Below are positions 1-9,487 of a stretch of DNA of 64,000 bases, one piece after another. A program made the position numbers and the translations under genes. The notes beneath the pieces were generated by a model. The model did no database searches, was not told the DNA's origin, and saw only the letters and a list, made by a program, of their open reading frames with translations. The stretch covers positions 372,001-436,000 of the forward strand of contig BCJJ01000016.1 in the NCBI GenBank assembly GCA_039545355.1. Reading direction: 5' to 3'. This DNA is from Trichosporon coremiiforme. Taxonomy: Eukaryota > Basidiomycota > Tremellomycetes > Trichosporonales > Trichosporonaceae. Numbering within the stretch: position 1 is the first letter of the stretch; the number at the start of each line of letters is the position of its first letter.

Positions 1-2206
1 CCGACAACAAGCAACTCGATGCTCTTCTGGGTTACATGGCGAAGCGATGTCCTCCGAGGAACCTGCACGTCAAGCTGTCCCCCGACACGGAGGAGCTGTT
101 CGAAGCCATCCGCGACTTGCTTATCACTGTGCGGCTCGTCCTGCGTGAGAAGAACGCGGATGAGCTCATTCAAGACACGATGTGGATGACCTGGAAGGAG
201 TCGAGAGATGTCGACGGCTCAGCGGCTCGACACATTCGCACATTGACCATGCTCTTCGTCACGAGTCCGGAGGTCCGAGCGCTCCTGACCGAAATCCTCG
301 TCGTCGGTCGTTCGATTCTGAAGGAGAAGAGGTCGAAGGAGCGCAAGTTTGTCATTCCGGTGCCCGACAAGGAGAGCCAGCCGATTGAGGATCGGATACC
401 GGGCGCGTACCTTGAGGAGGACTCAGACTCCGACGACGACAGCTATGAGCACGCCGTTGATGCCGTTGATCCGCGACTGTTGAGGCTGGTCAAACTGTTC
501 AAGAAGGCTGTGTAAGCTACCCGCCTACCATTGAAGCTGACGTCAGATCGAGCTTGCAGCTGTCAGACGGATATCTCGAGGCTATGTCGTGGCTGCTCGA
601 CACGTTCCAGTACTACGAGCGCGAAGCGGCCGAAAACCCCGACAACTCACCATTCCTCAACAGTACGAGAGAGCTACTTAGCCGCGTCATCACAATCATG
701 GAGCGTTTTGCCAATGGACGCTCGTTATCAGGGGTGCAGGGCTCAATACTGCAGCTGTACCGCAAGTTTCTGTACGACCCGAACTTTGCGGTGCTCGGTA
801 CGGATACGGACGCGTACCTGCGGCGAGTCCTCCTGGAGCGCGGGTTCTTGCAGCATGAGAACTGCGTACCGCAAGCGGAGGAGCTGTGGGATCGGTGGAA
901 CCAATGGTTTGCGGATGAGCTGAACCGGGCACAATGGAACGTCTTCTTCGTTGCCGTTTCAACCTGGCTCGGCGTCAAGGAGGACGACCCCGACCCGGAG
1001 GTGTGGTTCCCCGATGACCCGGTGACGAGCCGCCTCGAGACCGACTCGCGGCGAGTGGGGGCTCTGCTGCTGGGAAAGAAGCGGGTCGTGTGGTCGGATA
1101 TCTGCCGCCTGATCTTCCCCTCGGTGTGCGGCTGGGGATACGTGACGATACCACGTTTCGAGGTTTGCTCGCCGAAGATTGAGCTCGTGCTGGAGAACAT
1201 CCACCTGTCGCTCGCGAACGTCATTCCCACCCTGACGACGTACAAGTCGCAGGACATCTTCAAGTTTACGCCCTTCGACGAACTCGACGACTATTGCGCG
1301 AGCAGGAATCGGAAGCGCGTACAGCTGCGCCTAGACCAAATCCAGGCTGATGCCCGCGACCTGCTCGCCAGTGTGCGCGTCAAGCGCTTCTCGCTCTTCG
1401 AACAGGGCAAGGCAGACATCACCCTCTCGCGCAACGGCATCGTTGTCGAAATCGACGTTGAGATCAACTTCGACCCGGGGGCCCAGCGTGTGCTCGAGAT
1501 CCACGAAGCAAAGGTCACCGTCGACGAGATGCGCATCGTTGCGCGAGGGACGGGGCGCGACTACCTCTTCCGCCTGTTCCTTCCGATGGCGATGCCGTTC
1601 CTGAAGAGCCTCATATCGACGAAACTTACGAAGAAACTGAACCAGCTTCTCGAATGCATAAACCGCGAAGCTGTCATCATTCGCGACCGGACCCAAGCAG
1701 AGGATGCCGACGTTAAGGGCGCCGCCATCCGAGTCATGTCTCGCCGCTGGGACGAGGTCAAGAAGGAGTCGCTCGCGTACAAAGAATACAAGGCCACAGT
1801 CGAGGAGAGTATCCGAGCAGGAAAGGAGACGCCGACAGAGGAACAGCGCAAATGGCGACCGATTCTCAAGAGTGCCAAGTTCAGCTCGCGCATCGAGGAC
1901 GCGCTCCGGCCCGACGTCAGCGCATACCCCGAGGAGAGCCTGCTGTACCGCCGAGCAAAGGAGGAGAAGCTCGCGCGAGAAGCGGGCGACAAGGAGCCTA
2001 CGTGGCGCTCCCCCGTCTTTTCATTCGCATGGGCCAAGGTGCCCACCGGAAGACGAAATAGAAATAGACCCAGTGTTGTAGAACAGTCCCGCACGCCTAC
2101 CCGGCAACTTGAGCCATCCCGATCCTCTACCCAGCATCTAGAGCAGTCCGGAACATCCACCCCGCAACTGGACCAATCCCGAACCTCTACTCAACAACAA
2201 TTGTAG
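1..2206 (+). CDS. HAM1-like domain protein, 5' partial
   Basis: Coding sequence already open at the left edge (reading from base 3), so the start lies outside the window. Two exons fit: up to 511 and 547-2206, joined across a 35-bp intron (512-546) with donor GTAAGC, branch CTGAC and acceptor TCAG. A longer intron (510-559) also keeps frame. The protein resembles fungal proteins with HAM1-like N- and C-terminal regions, which have lipid-binding BPI/SMP-like character. The C-terminal core (about 1300-1700) carries alternating strands with RVKRFSLFEQGKADITLS followed by EIDVEINFDPGAQ, typical of that fold. An acidic patch (EEDSDSDDDSYE) precedes the intron. The last ~45 residues are four imperfect ~11-residue repeats of the type LEQSRTSTQ. 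Family assignment is from memory of the motif pattern; the exact role is unknown. Confidence 0.7.
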
Positions 2207-2335
2207 CTCATGTGTATACTCCTAGACATTTACATTCCATGCACTATCTAATACGTGTCTATTACTTCGGAAAACGAGCGCGTGTATGACTCTAGACTCC
2301 TACTGACAACTCCTGCACAACGCCACGGGACAGGT

Positions 2336-4021
2336 CTAGTGCTTCTGCCCGGCAAAGAACTTGGCACCCATGTCCATGAGCGCGGCCGCACCACCACCGT
2401 GCTGCTGGTTGCCACCCTGCTGGTTCTGGCCACCCTGCTGAGGCTTGTTGAGGAACGAGGACGCGAGCTTGAACGCAGTGTCCATTCCGCTAGAATGCTG
2501 CTGCGGGCCCTGGCCATACTGCTGGTTGCCGCCCGAGGCGCCATAGGAGCCAGACTGCTGCTGGTTGTTCGAAGGCTTGTTGAGGAACTGCCCGGCGAGC
2601 TTCATCGCCGAGTCGAGGCCGCTCGACTGGTGCTGCTGCTGGCCCGACGGGTTGCCGCCGCACCCGCCGGAGGCGTTCTGGTTCTGCCCGTGGGTACCGG
2701 ACTGGTTCTGTCCGTAACCGCCCGACTGGTTCTGGCCATAGCCTCCAGAGCTTTGGTTCTGGCCGTAGCCAGAGCTTTCAGACTGGTTCAGCCCATATCC
2801 ACCGGACTGCGATTGGCCGTAACCCCCAGGCTGGGACTGCCCGTATCCACCGCTGGACTGGTTCAGGCCGTAGCCGCCGCTGGACTGGCTCTGGCCATAG
2901 CTGTTGTTGGAGTGGTTCTGGCCATAGCTGTTGTCGGACTGGCCGTAGCTGTTGTTGGACTGGCCGTAGCTGTTGGACTGGCCGTAGCTGTTGGACTGGT
3001 TCTGACCGTAATTGCCATTGTTGGAGTAGCCGCCCTGACCAGAAGACTGCTGGGGCTTGCTGCCGCCGCCAAGAACGCCAGACAGCATACTAGACAGTCC
3101 GCTTCCGTGCTGCTGGCCCTGCTGCTGCTGCTGGTTTCCGTGGCTCCCGCCGCCGAGGAACGACGCGGCAAGACCACCGACAACGCCGCTGCTGTTGTTG
3201 GGCTTGTTGCCGCCGATACCCATCGCGCCAAGGAAGCTGCCCATGTGGTCCTGGGGTGTCTCCTGGGGAGCCGGCTTGCCCATGAACTGCCAGTCAGTTG
3301 GGAAAGCGTCGTGGCAACTCACAGAGTAGATCTTCTTCTTGATCATGAGCTGGGTGAACGTCTGCGTAGCGGCAGCAGCGACATCGGCCTGGTTGTTGCC
3401 TTTGCCGCTGCTCATAATCTGACGGTCAGGTGAATCGATAAAAAGAAAGCTCACCTTGGCAACTTCGCGCGAGATCAGGTCCACAACCTTCTCGAAGGTG
3501 TCCTTTTGTCTGGGCGGCTGTGCTTGGCCAGCGCCTCCGAGCAGGGAGCCGAGGTTCGAGCCGAGACCTCGCGACTGCTGTCCGGTCTGCTCTTTCGCAG
3601 CCGTGCCGTAGAGGTCGGTAACGTCGTTCGCGAGGTTGCCGTTGTTGCCGCCGCTGCCGAAGATGCGGTCAAAGACCTCCTTGCCAGCAGCAGCACCGGC
3701 GTCCTGGTCCGACATACCGCCACCCTGCTGGTTGTAGGCGCGGTTGTGGGCCTCGTTGACCTTGTTCTCGTCGAAGGTGGCGGCGTTCGTGAGTCCGCTC
3801 AGGCCACTGACGAACGAGCCCAGTCCCCGCGACTGCGTCTGCGGCTGCGAGTCGGGGACAAGCACGGCCGAGAGGTTCTTGGTGATGATGTCGTTCACGC
3901 CGCCGCCGCTGCCGGTATCGGGCTGCCCGTAGTTGTTCGAGCCACCGGGGGCATCGTGGCCGGCCTTGTACTGATTGTACAGGTTCTGGGCCGTGGCAGC
4001 GTAATGTTGGAAGTTGGACAT
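2336..4021 (-). CDS. Prion-like Q/N/G/Y-rich protein
   Basis: A 549-residue protein starting at the ATG at 4021 (MSNFQHYAATAQNLY). Exons are 4021-3455 and 3418-2336; the 36-bp intron 3419-3454 has GTGAGC, CTGACCGTCAG and phase 0. The N-terminal half (~230 residues) is an ordered alpha-helical-looking region with conserved-looking blocks (GKEVFDRIFGSGG, DTFEKVVDLISREVAK, ADVAAAATQTFTQLMIKKK). The C-terminal half is low complexity, built from repeats such as NSYGQS, GGYGQNQ and SGGYGLNQ, like FUS/EWS-type prion-like domains. Similar Q/G-rich proteins with a conserved N-terminal domain are common in basidiomycetes and mostly uncharacterised. The intron is in frame and stop-free, so retention would add 12 residues. 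Function unknown; a condensate or stress role would be inference only. Confidence 0.8.
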   Translation of the reverse strand: MSNFQHYAATAQNLYNQYKAGHDAPGGSNNYGQPDTGSGGGVNDIITKNLSAVLVPDSQPQTQSRGLGSFVSGLSGLTNAATFDENKVNEAHNRAYNQQGGGMSDQDAGAAAGKEVFDRIFGSGGNNGNLANDVTDLYGTAAKEQTGQQSRGLGSNLGSLLGGAGQAQPPRQKDTFEKVVDLISREVAKVSFLFIDSPDRQIMSSGKGNNQADVAAAATQTFTQLMIKKKIYSVSCHDAFPTDWQFMGKPAPQETPQDHMGSFLGAMGIGGNKPNNSSGVVGGLAASFLGGGSHGNQQQQQGQQHGSGLSSMLSGVLGGGSKPQQSSGQGGYSNNGNYGQNQSNSYGQSNSYGQSNNSYGQSDNSYGQNHSNNSYGQSQSSGGYGLNQSSGGYGQSQPGGYGQSQSGGYGLNQSESSGYGQNQSSGGYGQNQSGGYGQNQSGTHGQNQNASGGCGGNPSGQQQHQSSGLDSAMKLAGQFLNKPSNNQQQSGSYGASGGNQQYGQGPQQHSSGMDTAFKLASSFLNKPQQGGQNQQGGNQQHGGGAAALMDMGAKFFAGQKH

Positions 4022-4433
4022 GGTGGGTTGATGCGGAGGGGTGAGACAGCGCGACAAGAGTGTTTTGATGGCCGCTAGGTGTGCACTGCTCTTGGCTTCG
4101 GGTGCGGGGGCCCGCACAGCATTTACGTAAGGATCGTCGTTTCGCCACCAGGGATCTCACATCAGCACTGCATCCGACACACGTTACAGCCAGCCATAAT
4201 TCATGTTACTTAGCCACAGCCCGATTGATGAAGGGTTGTAGCACGCTACGTGAACCCTTGATCCTGTCCTTGGTCCAGGGGGTTACTGGCTCTGCGAGTT
4301 AATGTTCATCGTTCTCCCACGATATCAAGAGACTCTCTCGATCAGTGGGTGCCAATCCTCCTACTATGTCCTAATCTTCGCAGACAGAGTCCTGTGCCTG
4401 GCGGGCAACCTGCAATCAGCATAGTCTTCGGAC
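4022..4433. other. Intergenic: 5' flank of the prion-like gene and of tRNA-Pro
   Basis: About 410 bases between the start of the prion-like gene and tRNA-Pro. Reading frames run a short way upstream of the chosen ATG, but the sequence there is not protein-like. No gene seen. Confidence 0.6.
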
Positions 4434-4563
4434 GTTCTCGTGGTGTAGTGGTTATCATACTCTCTTAGGGTGATCTAACATCTTGAGCTTTGCCTCCAAC
4501 GGTCTCTGGTTCGCCAGTGATCTTGCTTGGGAGTGGCCCCGGGTTCAAATCCCGGCGAGGACC
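4434..4563 (+). tRNA. tRNA-Pro(AGG) with intron
   Basis: Acceptor strands GTTCTCG (4434-4440) and CGAGGAC (4556-4562) pair over 7 bp with one G-T, followed by discriminator C. The A-box region reads TGGTGTAGTGGTTATC, and the T-arm is CCGGG-TTCAAAT-CCCGG. The anticodon stem CTCTC (4460-4464) pairs with GGGAG (4529-4533). The loop reads TT-AGG-G, giving anticodon AGG at 4467-4469. A 57-base intron (4471-4527) sits at the canonical place, one base after the anticodon. A T-run follows directly (4565-4571), as expected for a Pol III terminator. Confidence 0.88.
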
Positions 4564-4855
4564 CTCTTTTTCTGCTGCGTACTGCGTCAGGAAGTGTGCG
4601 CAAGCTCTCCTGACGGTTGGAGGAAGGGAGGACGAAAACATTGGAGGAACGCAAAATCGACGAATAAAAAGAGCTTGCGCCACTGACCCTCAGGGCTGTG
4701 ATTACGTAATCTTAAACGTCAAGGGCGCAAGTGGAGGAGGGGCGCTGATAAGATACAGGGAAATCTCCAGGTTGGGCGCTCGTTCCTCAAATCTCAAGCG
4801 ACCGGCCGCCCAGGTCGCAAAAGAATTGGCGTAAGGGAGTATGTTACTACTCGCT
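4564..4855. other. Intergenic between two tRNA genes
   Basis: About 290 bases with the T-rich Pol III terminator of tRNA-Pro at its left end. Nothing else recognised. Confidence 0.6.
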
Positions 4856-4959
4856 TGACGAGAGTGGGATTCGAACCCACGTCCGAAGACTGCGGAGACG
4901 ACTGCTCGGAGGAGCAGATCACCTTAACACAGCGCCTTAGACCGCTCGGCCATCTCGCC
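4856..4959 (-). tRNA. tRNA-Leu(AAG) with intron
   Basis: On the minus strand the gene begins GGCGAGATGGCCGAGCGG and ends TCTCGTC plus discriminator A; the acceptor stem is complete (GGCGAGA/TCTCGTC with one G-T). The anticodon stem CTGTG pairs with CGCAG. The loop TT-AAG-G gives anticodon AAG (complement of 4923-4925). A ~26-base intron (4896-4921) follows the base after the anticodon. A long variable arm with a TTCG loop and the T-arm TGGG-TTCGAAT-CCCA are typical of class II tRNA-Leu. Confidence 0.88.
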
Positions 4960-5344
4960 TTGATGGTAAGGATCGGCAGGGAGCAGTTATCGACGCTCGG
5001 CGCCTACGGCCGTATTGGTTCGGGCGTTCAGAGGGCGTCGGTCGAGAGATAAAGGCTTAGGAGACGACAGAGTTGGTGCAGACGCAAGGAGTGAGTGGAG
5101 AGGGTCGGAACTCGAGGGCTTGGTGATGCTGTCCACTGCTCAAGGTGAGGGCCGATGTGGCCGCTTTGCCAGAGCCGTCAAGCAACTCAGGTCAGCGACG
5201 CCCCATACACTGCGGCATAAGCGATGACCCCGCTTCAGTACGGTCAACTACGAGCTCAATCGGTACATTCGTTCAATCTTCAACTACATTCGGCGAACTG
5301 GAATATCGTCGCTCGGGACCAGCCCTCGCATCCAGAGAGAAGCT
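4960..5344. other. Intergenic
   Basis: About 385 bases between tRNA-Leu and the 3' end of the small secreted-protein gene. No gene or element recognised. Confidence 0.5.
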
Positions 5345-5779
5345 TCACTGGCAGACGATCTTCTTCTTGCCCTCGGTGTGGCAGTTCCCCCAAGTAGCCC
5401 AGTTATTGTATCCTCCATCACCCTTATTCACGATCTCGCCCTACCCATCAAAAGCAATGACTCGGAACTGCTGCTCGGGCCCCAGGCCCTTGACGGACCA
5501 CGGCTTGACGTGTTCCTCATAGTTGGTGCGAATGTGCCCCTCGATGTGGACACGGAACTTGTCGTGGTTCGCCTTCCAGATGAAGAGGTTGGCGCTGGGG
5601 AACCGGCCCCGGACCTCGTCGCGTTTCTGACGTACCCAGTCGCTCACGTTCTTGACTTCGATCCAGCCCGCGACGGTATTGCCCGCCGAGACGGGGTCGA
5701 TGCTGACTCCCACTCCTGCGGGAGCGGAGAAGACGGAGCTGGTGAGGGCCAGAGTGGCGAAGAGCTGGGTGAGGCGCAT
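5345..5779 (-). pseudogene. Small secreted protein gene interrupted by an in-frame TAG
   Basis: The ATG at 5779 opens a secreted-protein frame with a clear signal peptide (MRLTQLFATLALTSSVFSAPA). It runs 112 codons to TAG (5441-5443). The same frame then stays open to TGA at 5345 and contains a protein-like end (WATWGNCHTEG... then IVCQ). The total is 145 codons including the last stop. A relative of this protein lies at 39840-40210; there the aligned codon is TGG (FEGWG versus FDG-stop-G), so the TAG looks like a Trp-to-stop change inside a conserved region. I found no intron that would remove the TAG and keep frame. It could be a recent pseudogene, a truncated functional form, or a read-through or edited mRNA. 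Function unknown. Confidence 0.6.
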
Positions 5780-6655
5780 GGTTACTGGTCTATGTCAGTG
5801 TGGCTATAGCAGTGAGTGACAATTAGATCTTCTCACACTGTTCGAGGAGGCTATGTGTTGAGTGGTTGTCTTGTTGCCGGTAGCTGGTTTCCTCGTATGG
5901 TGGCGAGGAATGATCTTGCCGGAGACTATGTACACCTGCTCGGCCTGTTATATCACCACCCAGATGGCTGCTGCTTGAGCAAGCTCTCGGCTTCGTCGGA
6001 GCTTGTTGGCCACCGGAACTGATATCCTCCTCGTCAAGCGCAAGTCAACCCCCGTCAACTCCCAGATTCCGTCGGAGTGCGGGAACAAAGGCGCCGGGCA
6101 ACTTCTAACCCCAGCGACGACTTCCGCCCCAGTCGGCCTGATAATCTGACACAGAGGAGAGCGGTGTAAATATGTTGTCGGCGCATCTCTCGACGATCCG
6201 AACATGTCAGTGACATGGCGGAGTGGCGCGTGGCGAAGTGCGGTTCCCCTCATCCACGTCGTAGCTCTGCGTTTAGTTCCGCCGAAACATGGCAACCTGA
6301 GCTCGTCTGATACCATGGTGTTACAGGGGTATGGTACAGTGTCATTGAAGAGTAGAGTCGTGAAACGTAGTGAGGAACGAATCCCGGCCTTGGTGGATGA
6401 TGACCGCTCAGATGAGACACGAAACGAGGCTGTGAAGTTGAGACGGCCAGCGTAAAGTTAATCCGGATTTCGGTAAGAGGGCTCTCATAACGACGGTGCG
6501 TGCCGAAACCCGGCACTGATGCTTGAGAGGTGATTATGATGCATTGATTGGCTACGGGGATTAGCAGCATTGCTGTGGTACAAAGGGAGGGAGGGGTATA
6601 TTGGGTGTTGGATTTAGCTAGCCTACTTTCTTCATCGCTCAGTTTGGGGCACCGC
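5780..6655. other. Intergenic
   Basis: About 880 bases between the 5' end of the secreted-protein gene and the 3' end of the coiled-coil gene. Frames here are short and not protein-like. Nothing recognised. Confidence 0.5.
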
Positions 6656-7699
6656 TCACCCAGTGTTGGTATCCGCCGTTTTCTCGTTGATATTGGTGAT
6701 ATACGCATCAGCACGCTTACGGAGGCGTGGGTCGCTCGTCTTGGCCTTGAAGCGGTCGAGCCAGGACGAGACCCGCTGCAGCACCTTGCCATCCTCGGTC
6801 GGCAGGGGTCCGCCACGGAGCGCGAGCGACATGGCAGTCACCTTGACGAACATGGAGTCGCTGCGGGCACGCTCCGCCTTGAGCTGGGTGGAGAGTGTGT
6901 TGAGCTTCTCTTGCTTGCGGCGGAGGTCGTCGTTCAGACGTTGCTCGACGCGGCGCAGGGTGGTGTCAGCCCCATCCTGGAAGCCGGGGAGGGGCTGGAT
7001 CGGCTGGGCGATGGTGATGCCGTTCATTCTGGGTGACGCAGTGCGCTTCTCGAGAGCCTCGCAGGTACTCTCGAGAGACTTGGTGCGGGTCTCTAGGGCC
7101 GTGAGACGCTTGTGCGACTCCACCTTGAGAGTCTGGAGGTTGACAGCGTTGACATTGCGCTGCACGACGCTGAGCGAGTCGCCCGAGTTCATGCGGCGCT
7201 CGAGGTCGTAGCAGTGGTTGGTGGTGACGTCCAGCCTGCGCTCCAGGTGGCAGATTGTCTTGCTGATGTTGCCACTGTTGCAGAGGCAGTTGTCCTTGAT
7301 CTCGTCGAGCTGCGCCTCAGCCTCGGCAGCTCTCTTCTCGGCCTGCTTGGCCTTGGTTTCGACACGCTCCAAGGCCAGAGACAGGCTGAGCTGCGTCGCG
7401 TTCACAGCCTCGATGTCTCTCTCCAGATCGGCCCTAACCTTTGCCACCGCACTGGCCACCGCGGTGGCGGTTGCGGACGCCGCCTTCAGCTGCGATTCAC
7501 GCACAAGCTGCGTGAATGATGTGGCGAAGACCGCGGCGATGTCGTGACGCGACAGAGCCGAGGGTGTGGCTGGGGTTGCAGGGCTGCTATCGGGGGTCGA
7601 GAAGTTGTCCTCCGAGTTGTCGTCGGGAACGACAACAAAACCATCCTCCTCAACCTGTGCGTCAGACATAACCGCACTGATACCCAAGGTAGGTTTCAT
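6656..7699 (-). CDS. Coiled-coil protein of unknown function
   Basis: A single-exon frame ending at TGA 6656-6658. Possible starts are the ATGs at 7789, 7699 (MKPTLG) and 7669 (MSDAQVEEDG). I prefer 7699 or 7669 because the segment upstream is rich in Pro/Leu/His and looks like untranslated sequence. From MSDAQ the protein is ~337 residues: an acidic, Ser/Thr/Pro-rich head (DDNSEDNFSTPDSSPATP), then long heptad-rich helices (ERVETKAKQAEKRAAEAEAQ; LTALETRTKSLEST). A short Cys segment (DNCLCNSGN) lies between them. No catalytic motif or membrane segment. I do not recognise the family; structural or scaffold roles are only inferred from the coiled coil. Confidence 0.7.
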   Translation of the reverse strand: MKPTLGISAVMSDAQVEEDGFVVVPDDNSEDNFSTPDSSPATPATPSALSRHDIAAVFATSFTQLVRESQLKAASATATAVASAVAKVRADLERDIEAVNATQLSLSLALERVETKAKQAEKRAAEAEAQLDEIKDNCLCNSGNISKTICHLERRLDVTTNHCYDLERRMNSGDSLSVVQRNVNAVNLQTLKVESHKRLTALETRTKSLESTCEALEKRTASPRMNGITIAQPIQPLPGFQDGADTTLRRVEQRLNDDLRRKQEKLNTLSTQLKAERARSDSMFVKVTAMSLALRGGPLPTEDGKVLQRVSSWLDRFKAKTSDPRLRKRADAYITNINEKTADTNTG

Positions 7700-7789
7700 C
7701 TTGATAACGAGTGATGGAGAATGAAAGTGGATCAGAGGTGAAAGAGTCAATGGAAGAGTCAATGGAGACGACGGGATGGCGGAGAACAA

Positions 7790-8336
7790 TGATGAGTTGA
7801 AGGCTGAGACGTTGGGGCGAGGGCGTTGCAGCGTGAGAAAGACGAGGTGTGTGTCTCAAACGTGCACCGTTGTGTGCCGAGATCCATCACCATCCTCGCG
7901 TGCGTCGCACACTGGCGGACCTCCACATCTCGGGGTCTCGAGAGGTTGAGCGTCGCGGGACGCGGGTGGTCTCCGATACTCTCATGCGTAGACCTTGCTG
8001 AAGAACGGGGCACTGCCACTTGACCTCGTCGTTCAGCTACACGTGACATCCGCGGCGAAGGCAAGGTCAATCGACTTCTTGACTCCATCGAGGTTGGAGG
8101 ATGCCTTCGCTAGTTTCAAAGTTTCCCACGGCGTCGCTCACCCAGCTCAACTATCGTTCAGGTATGACCCCGGCACCATGTGTCGGAGAAGGCCCCTCCT
8201 AGTTTCAAGGCCTCCCACGGCCACCCACCACCCTGCCACCAGCCCCTCATAAAGTCAGCGCTGTCAGTATCTATGTCGTTTCCACGCTGGTCAGTTAGGC
8301 GCCGCTCTTCCTGCAGGTTAAGAATACATCGCCAGC
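7790..8336. other. Intergenic region holding two dispersed-repeat copies
   Basis: About 550 bases between two minus-strand genes, so probably the promoter of the coiled-coil gene and the 3' flank of the membrane protein gene. Apart from the two repeat copies (8092-8132 and 8182-8221) nothing is recognised. Confidence 0.6.
8092..8221 (+). repeat. Dispersed ~43-bp repeat, cluster 1 (2 copies)
   Basis: Copies at 8092-8132 (GGTTGGAGG...GCTAGTTTCAAAG...TCCCACGG) and 8182-8221 (GTCGGAG...CTAGTTTCAAGG...TCCCACGG), both on the plus strand. They match the family seen on the minus strand at 38.0-39.1 kb and on the plus strand at 55.1-56.2 kb. Both copies translate to an SFKxSHG-type peptide, but in different reading frames of the region, so one joint protein is not implied. 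Confidence 0.85.
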
Positions 8337-9433
8337 TTACTGCATCTTCTTCTCGACCGTGACCTCCTCGACGACGTTCGGTCCGATGTCCCCGACGTCA
8401 GTCTGTTTGTACACATGCCTGATCTTCTCGTACAGGATGCACTCCCAGAAAGCGTCGATCGCGCCGAATCCGAACAGCACCGTCCACAGAATCCACTTCA
8501 GGCTCGCGCCGAGTGGCGTATCGTGCTTCTTCAGCTGCGAGGCCATGTACGCCGGCTCGATGAGGAAGTGCATGATCGCCGCGAACCAGCCCGTAATCGC
8601 GAGCGTGTACCGTCCCAGAACACGGTCGATCCACGCACGGCACGCATCGGCGATGGAGCCGGGAGCATAGGCGCAGAAGAACCAGCCGAGGAGAGCGACA
8701 CCGGCAGGGAGGATGAAGGGGAACATCGGCGGGCGCTTGAAGTAGCGAATCGGAGGGACTTCGGGCTGCGAGGTTAGCTTCGTAGGACTGTGGCTAGCTA
8801 GATGCCGGAAACGTCTCTCTCCGGCAGTGCTTCTGCGGGAGTGCTTAGAAGCAAGCTAGTGCTTAAGTTTCGTGGACTGCACATGGATGTGCAGAATCCG
8901 AATACGGAGCCAGCGAGCATCCTCTGGCTCCAACAATCGCTGGACTCACCACCTGGTACTTGGCGTACGCCTCCTTCTTCCATCGAAACATGAGCGGGCG
9001 CGCCTCGAATCCGCTCTTGAGGGGCGGGTCAAGAGGAAGCTTCACGACGACCTCCTCCTTCTTGGGGTGCGGGAAGGTCGCGAACTGGATGTACGATCCG
9101 TCCTTGCCAAAGATCTGGATGTAGACATCGCCGAGGTTGCCCTTGAGGCCGAGGCGCTGCTTCAGAATGGCTGGTGGTCAGCTTCTTCGCCTCTCAAACG
9201 TAGCTGCTTATCTCGCCATGACCGCCAACTCACCAGTGAGCACATCGGGCTGCGCGTTGAAGATCGAGATCGTCTTGAAGCTGCGGTCAGCTTGAGCGCG
9301 AGGAGAAAGCTTACACGTCGACCTGGTCCTGCGGGACGCGCTGCATAGTCCCGTTGATGAGAAGGTGGGTGATGCAGAAGTCGGAAAGATTGCTCGTGCA
9401 CTGAACGATAGCGCGTCCAGCGGCCTGACGCAT
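8337..9433 (-). CDS. Multi-pass membrane protein, TMEM254/DUF4499-like C-terminus
   Basis: Modelled exons: 9433-9315, 9280-9234, 9170-8950, 8765-8337; ~270 residues from the ATG at 9433. Introns are 34 bp (9281-9314), 63 bp (9171-9233) and 184 bp (8766-8949), with CTGAC or CTAAC branch points. The N-terminal ~130 residues are soluble and mixed alpha/beta (CTSNLSDFCITHLLINGT; GNLGDVYIQIFGKDGSYIQF). The C-terminal part has three or four hydrophobic segments, including GRYTLAITGWFAAIMHFLIE and WILWTVLFGFGAIDAF, which recall DUF4499 (TMEM254). The frame stays open upstream of 9433 (AWIDPGWRIWPA) to 9469. There either an intron ends (branch ACTGAC, acceptor CCTAG) or a TAG separates it from an ATG at 9487. 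The true start is therefore uncertain. Confidence 0.65.
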
Positions 9434-9487
9434 AGCCGGCCAGATCCGCCAGCCGGGATCAATCCACGCCTAGGTCCGGTCAGTCAT

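Noticed and set aside
510..559. 50-bp intron (GTGTAAG ... TTGCAG) in the HAM1-like gene instead of the 35-bp one
   Set aside because: Both keep frame. The 35-bp version has the better donor (GTAAGC) and matches the short-intron geometry elsewhere; kept only as an alternative.
2255..3433. 392-codon plus-strand frame opposite the prion-like gene
   Set aside because: Leu/Val/Ala repeats generated by reverse reading of the Tyr-Gly-Gln repeats; not a protein family.
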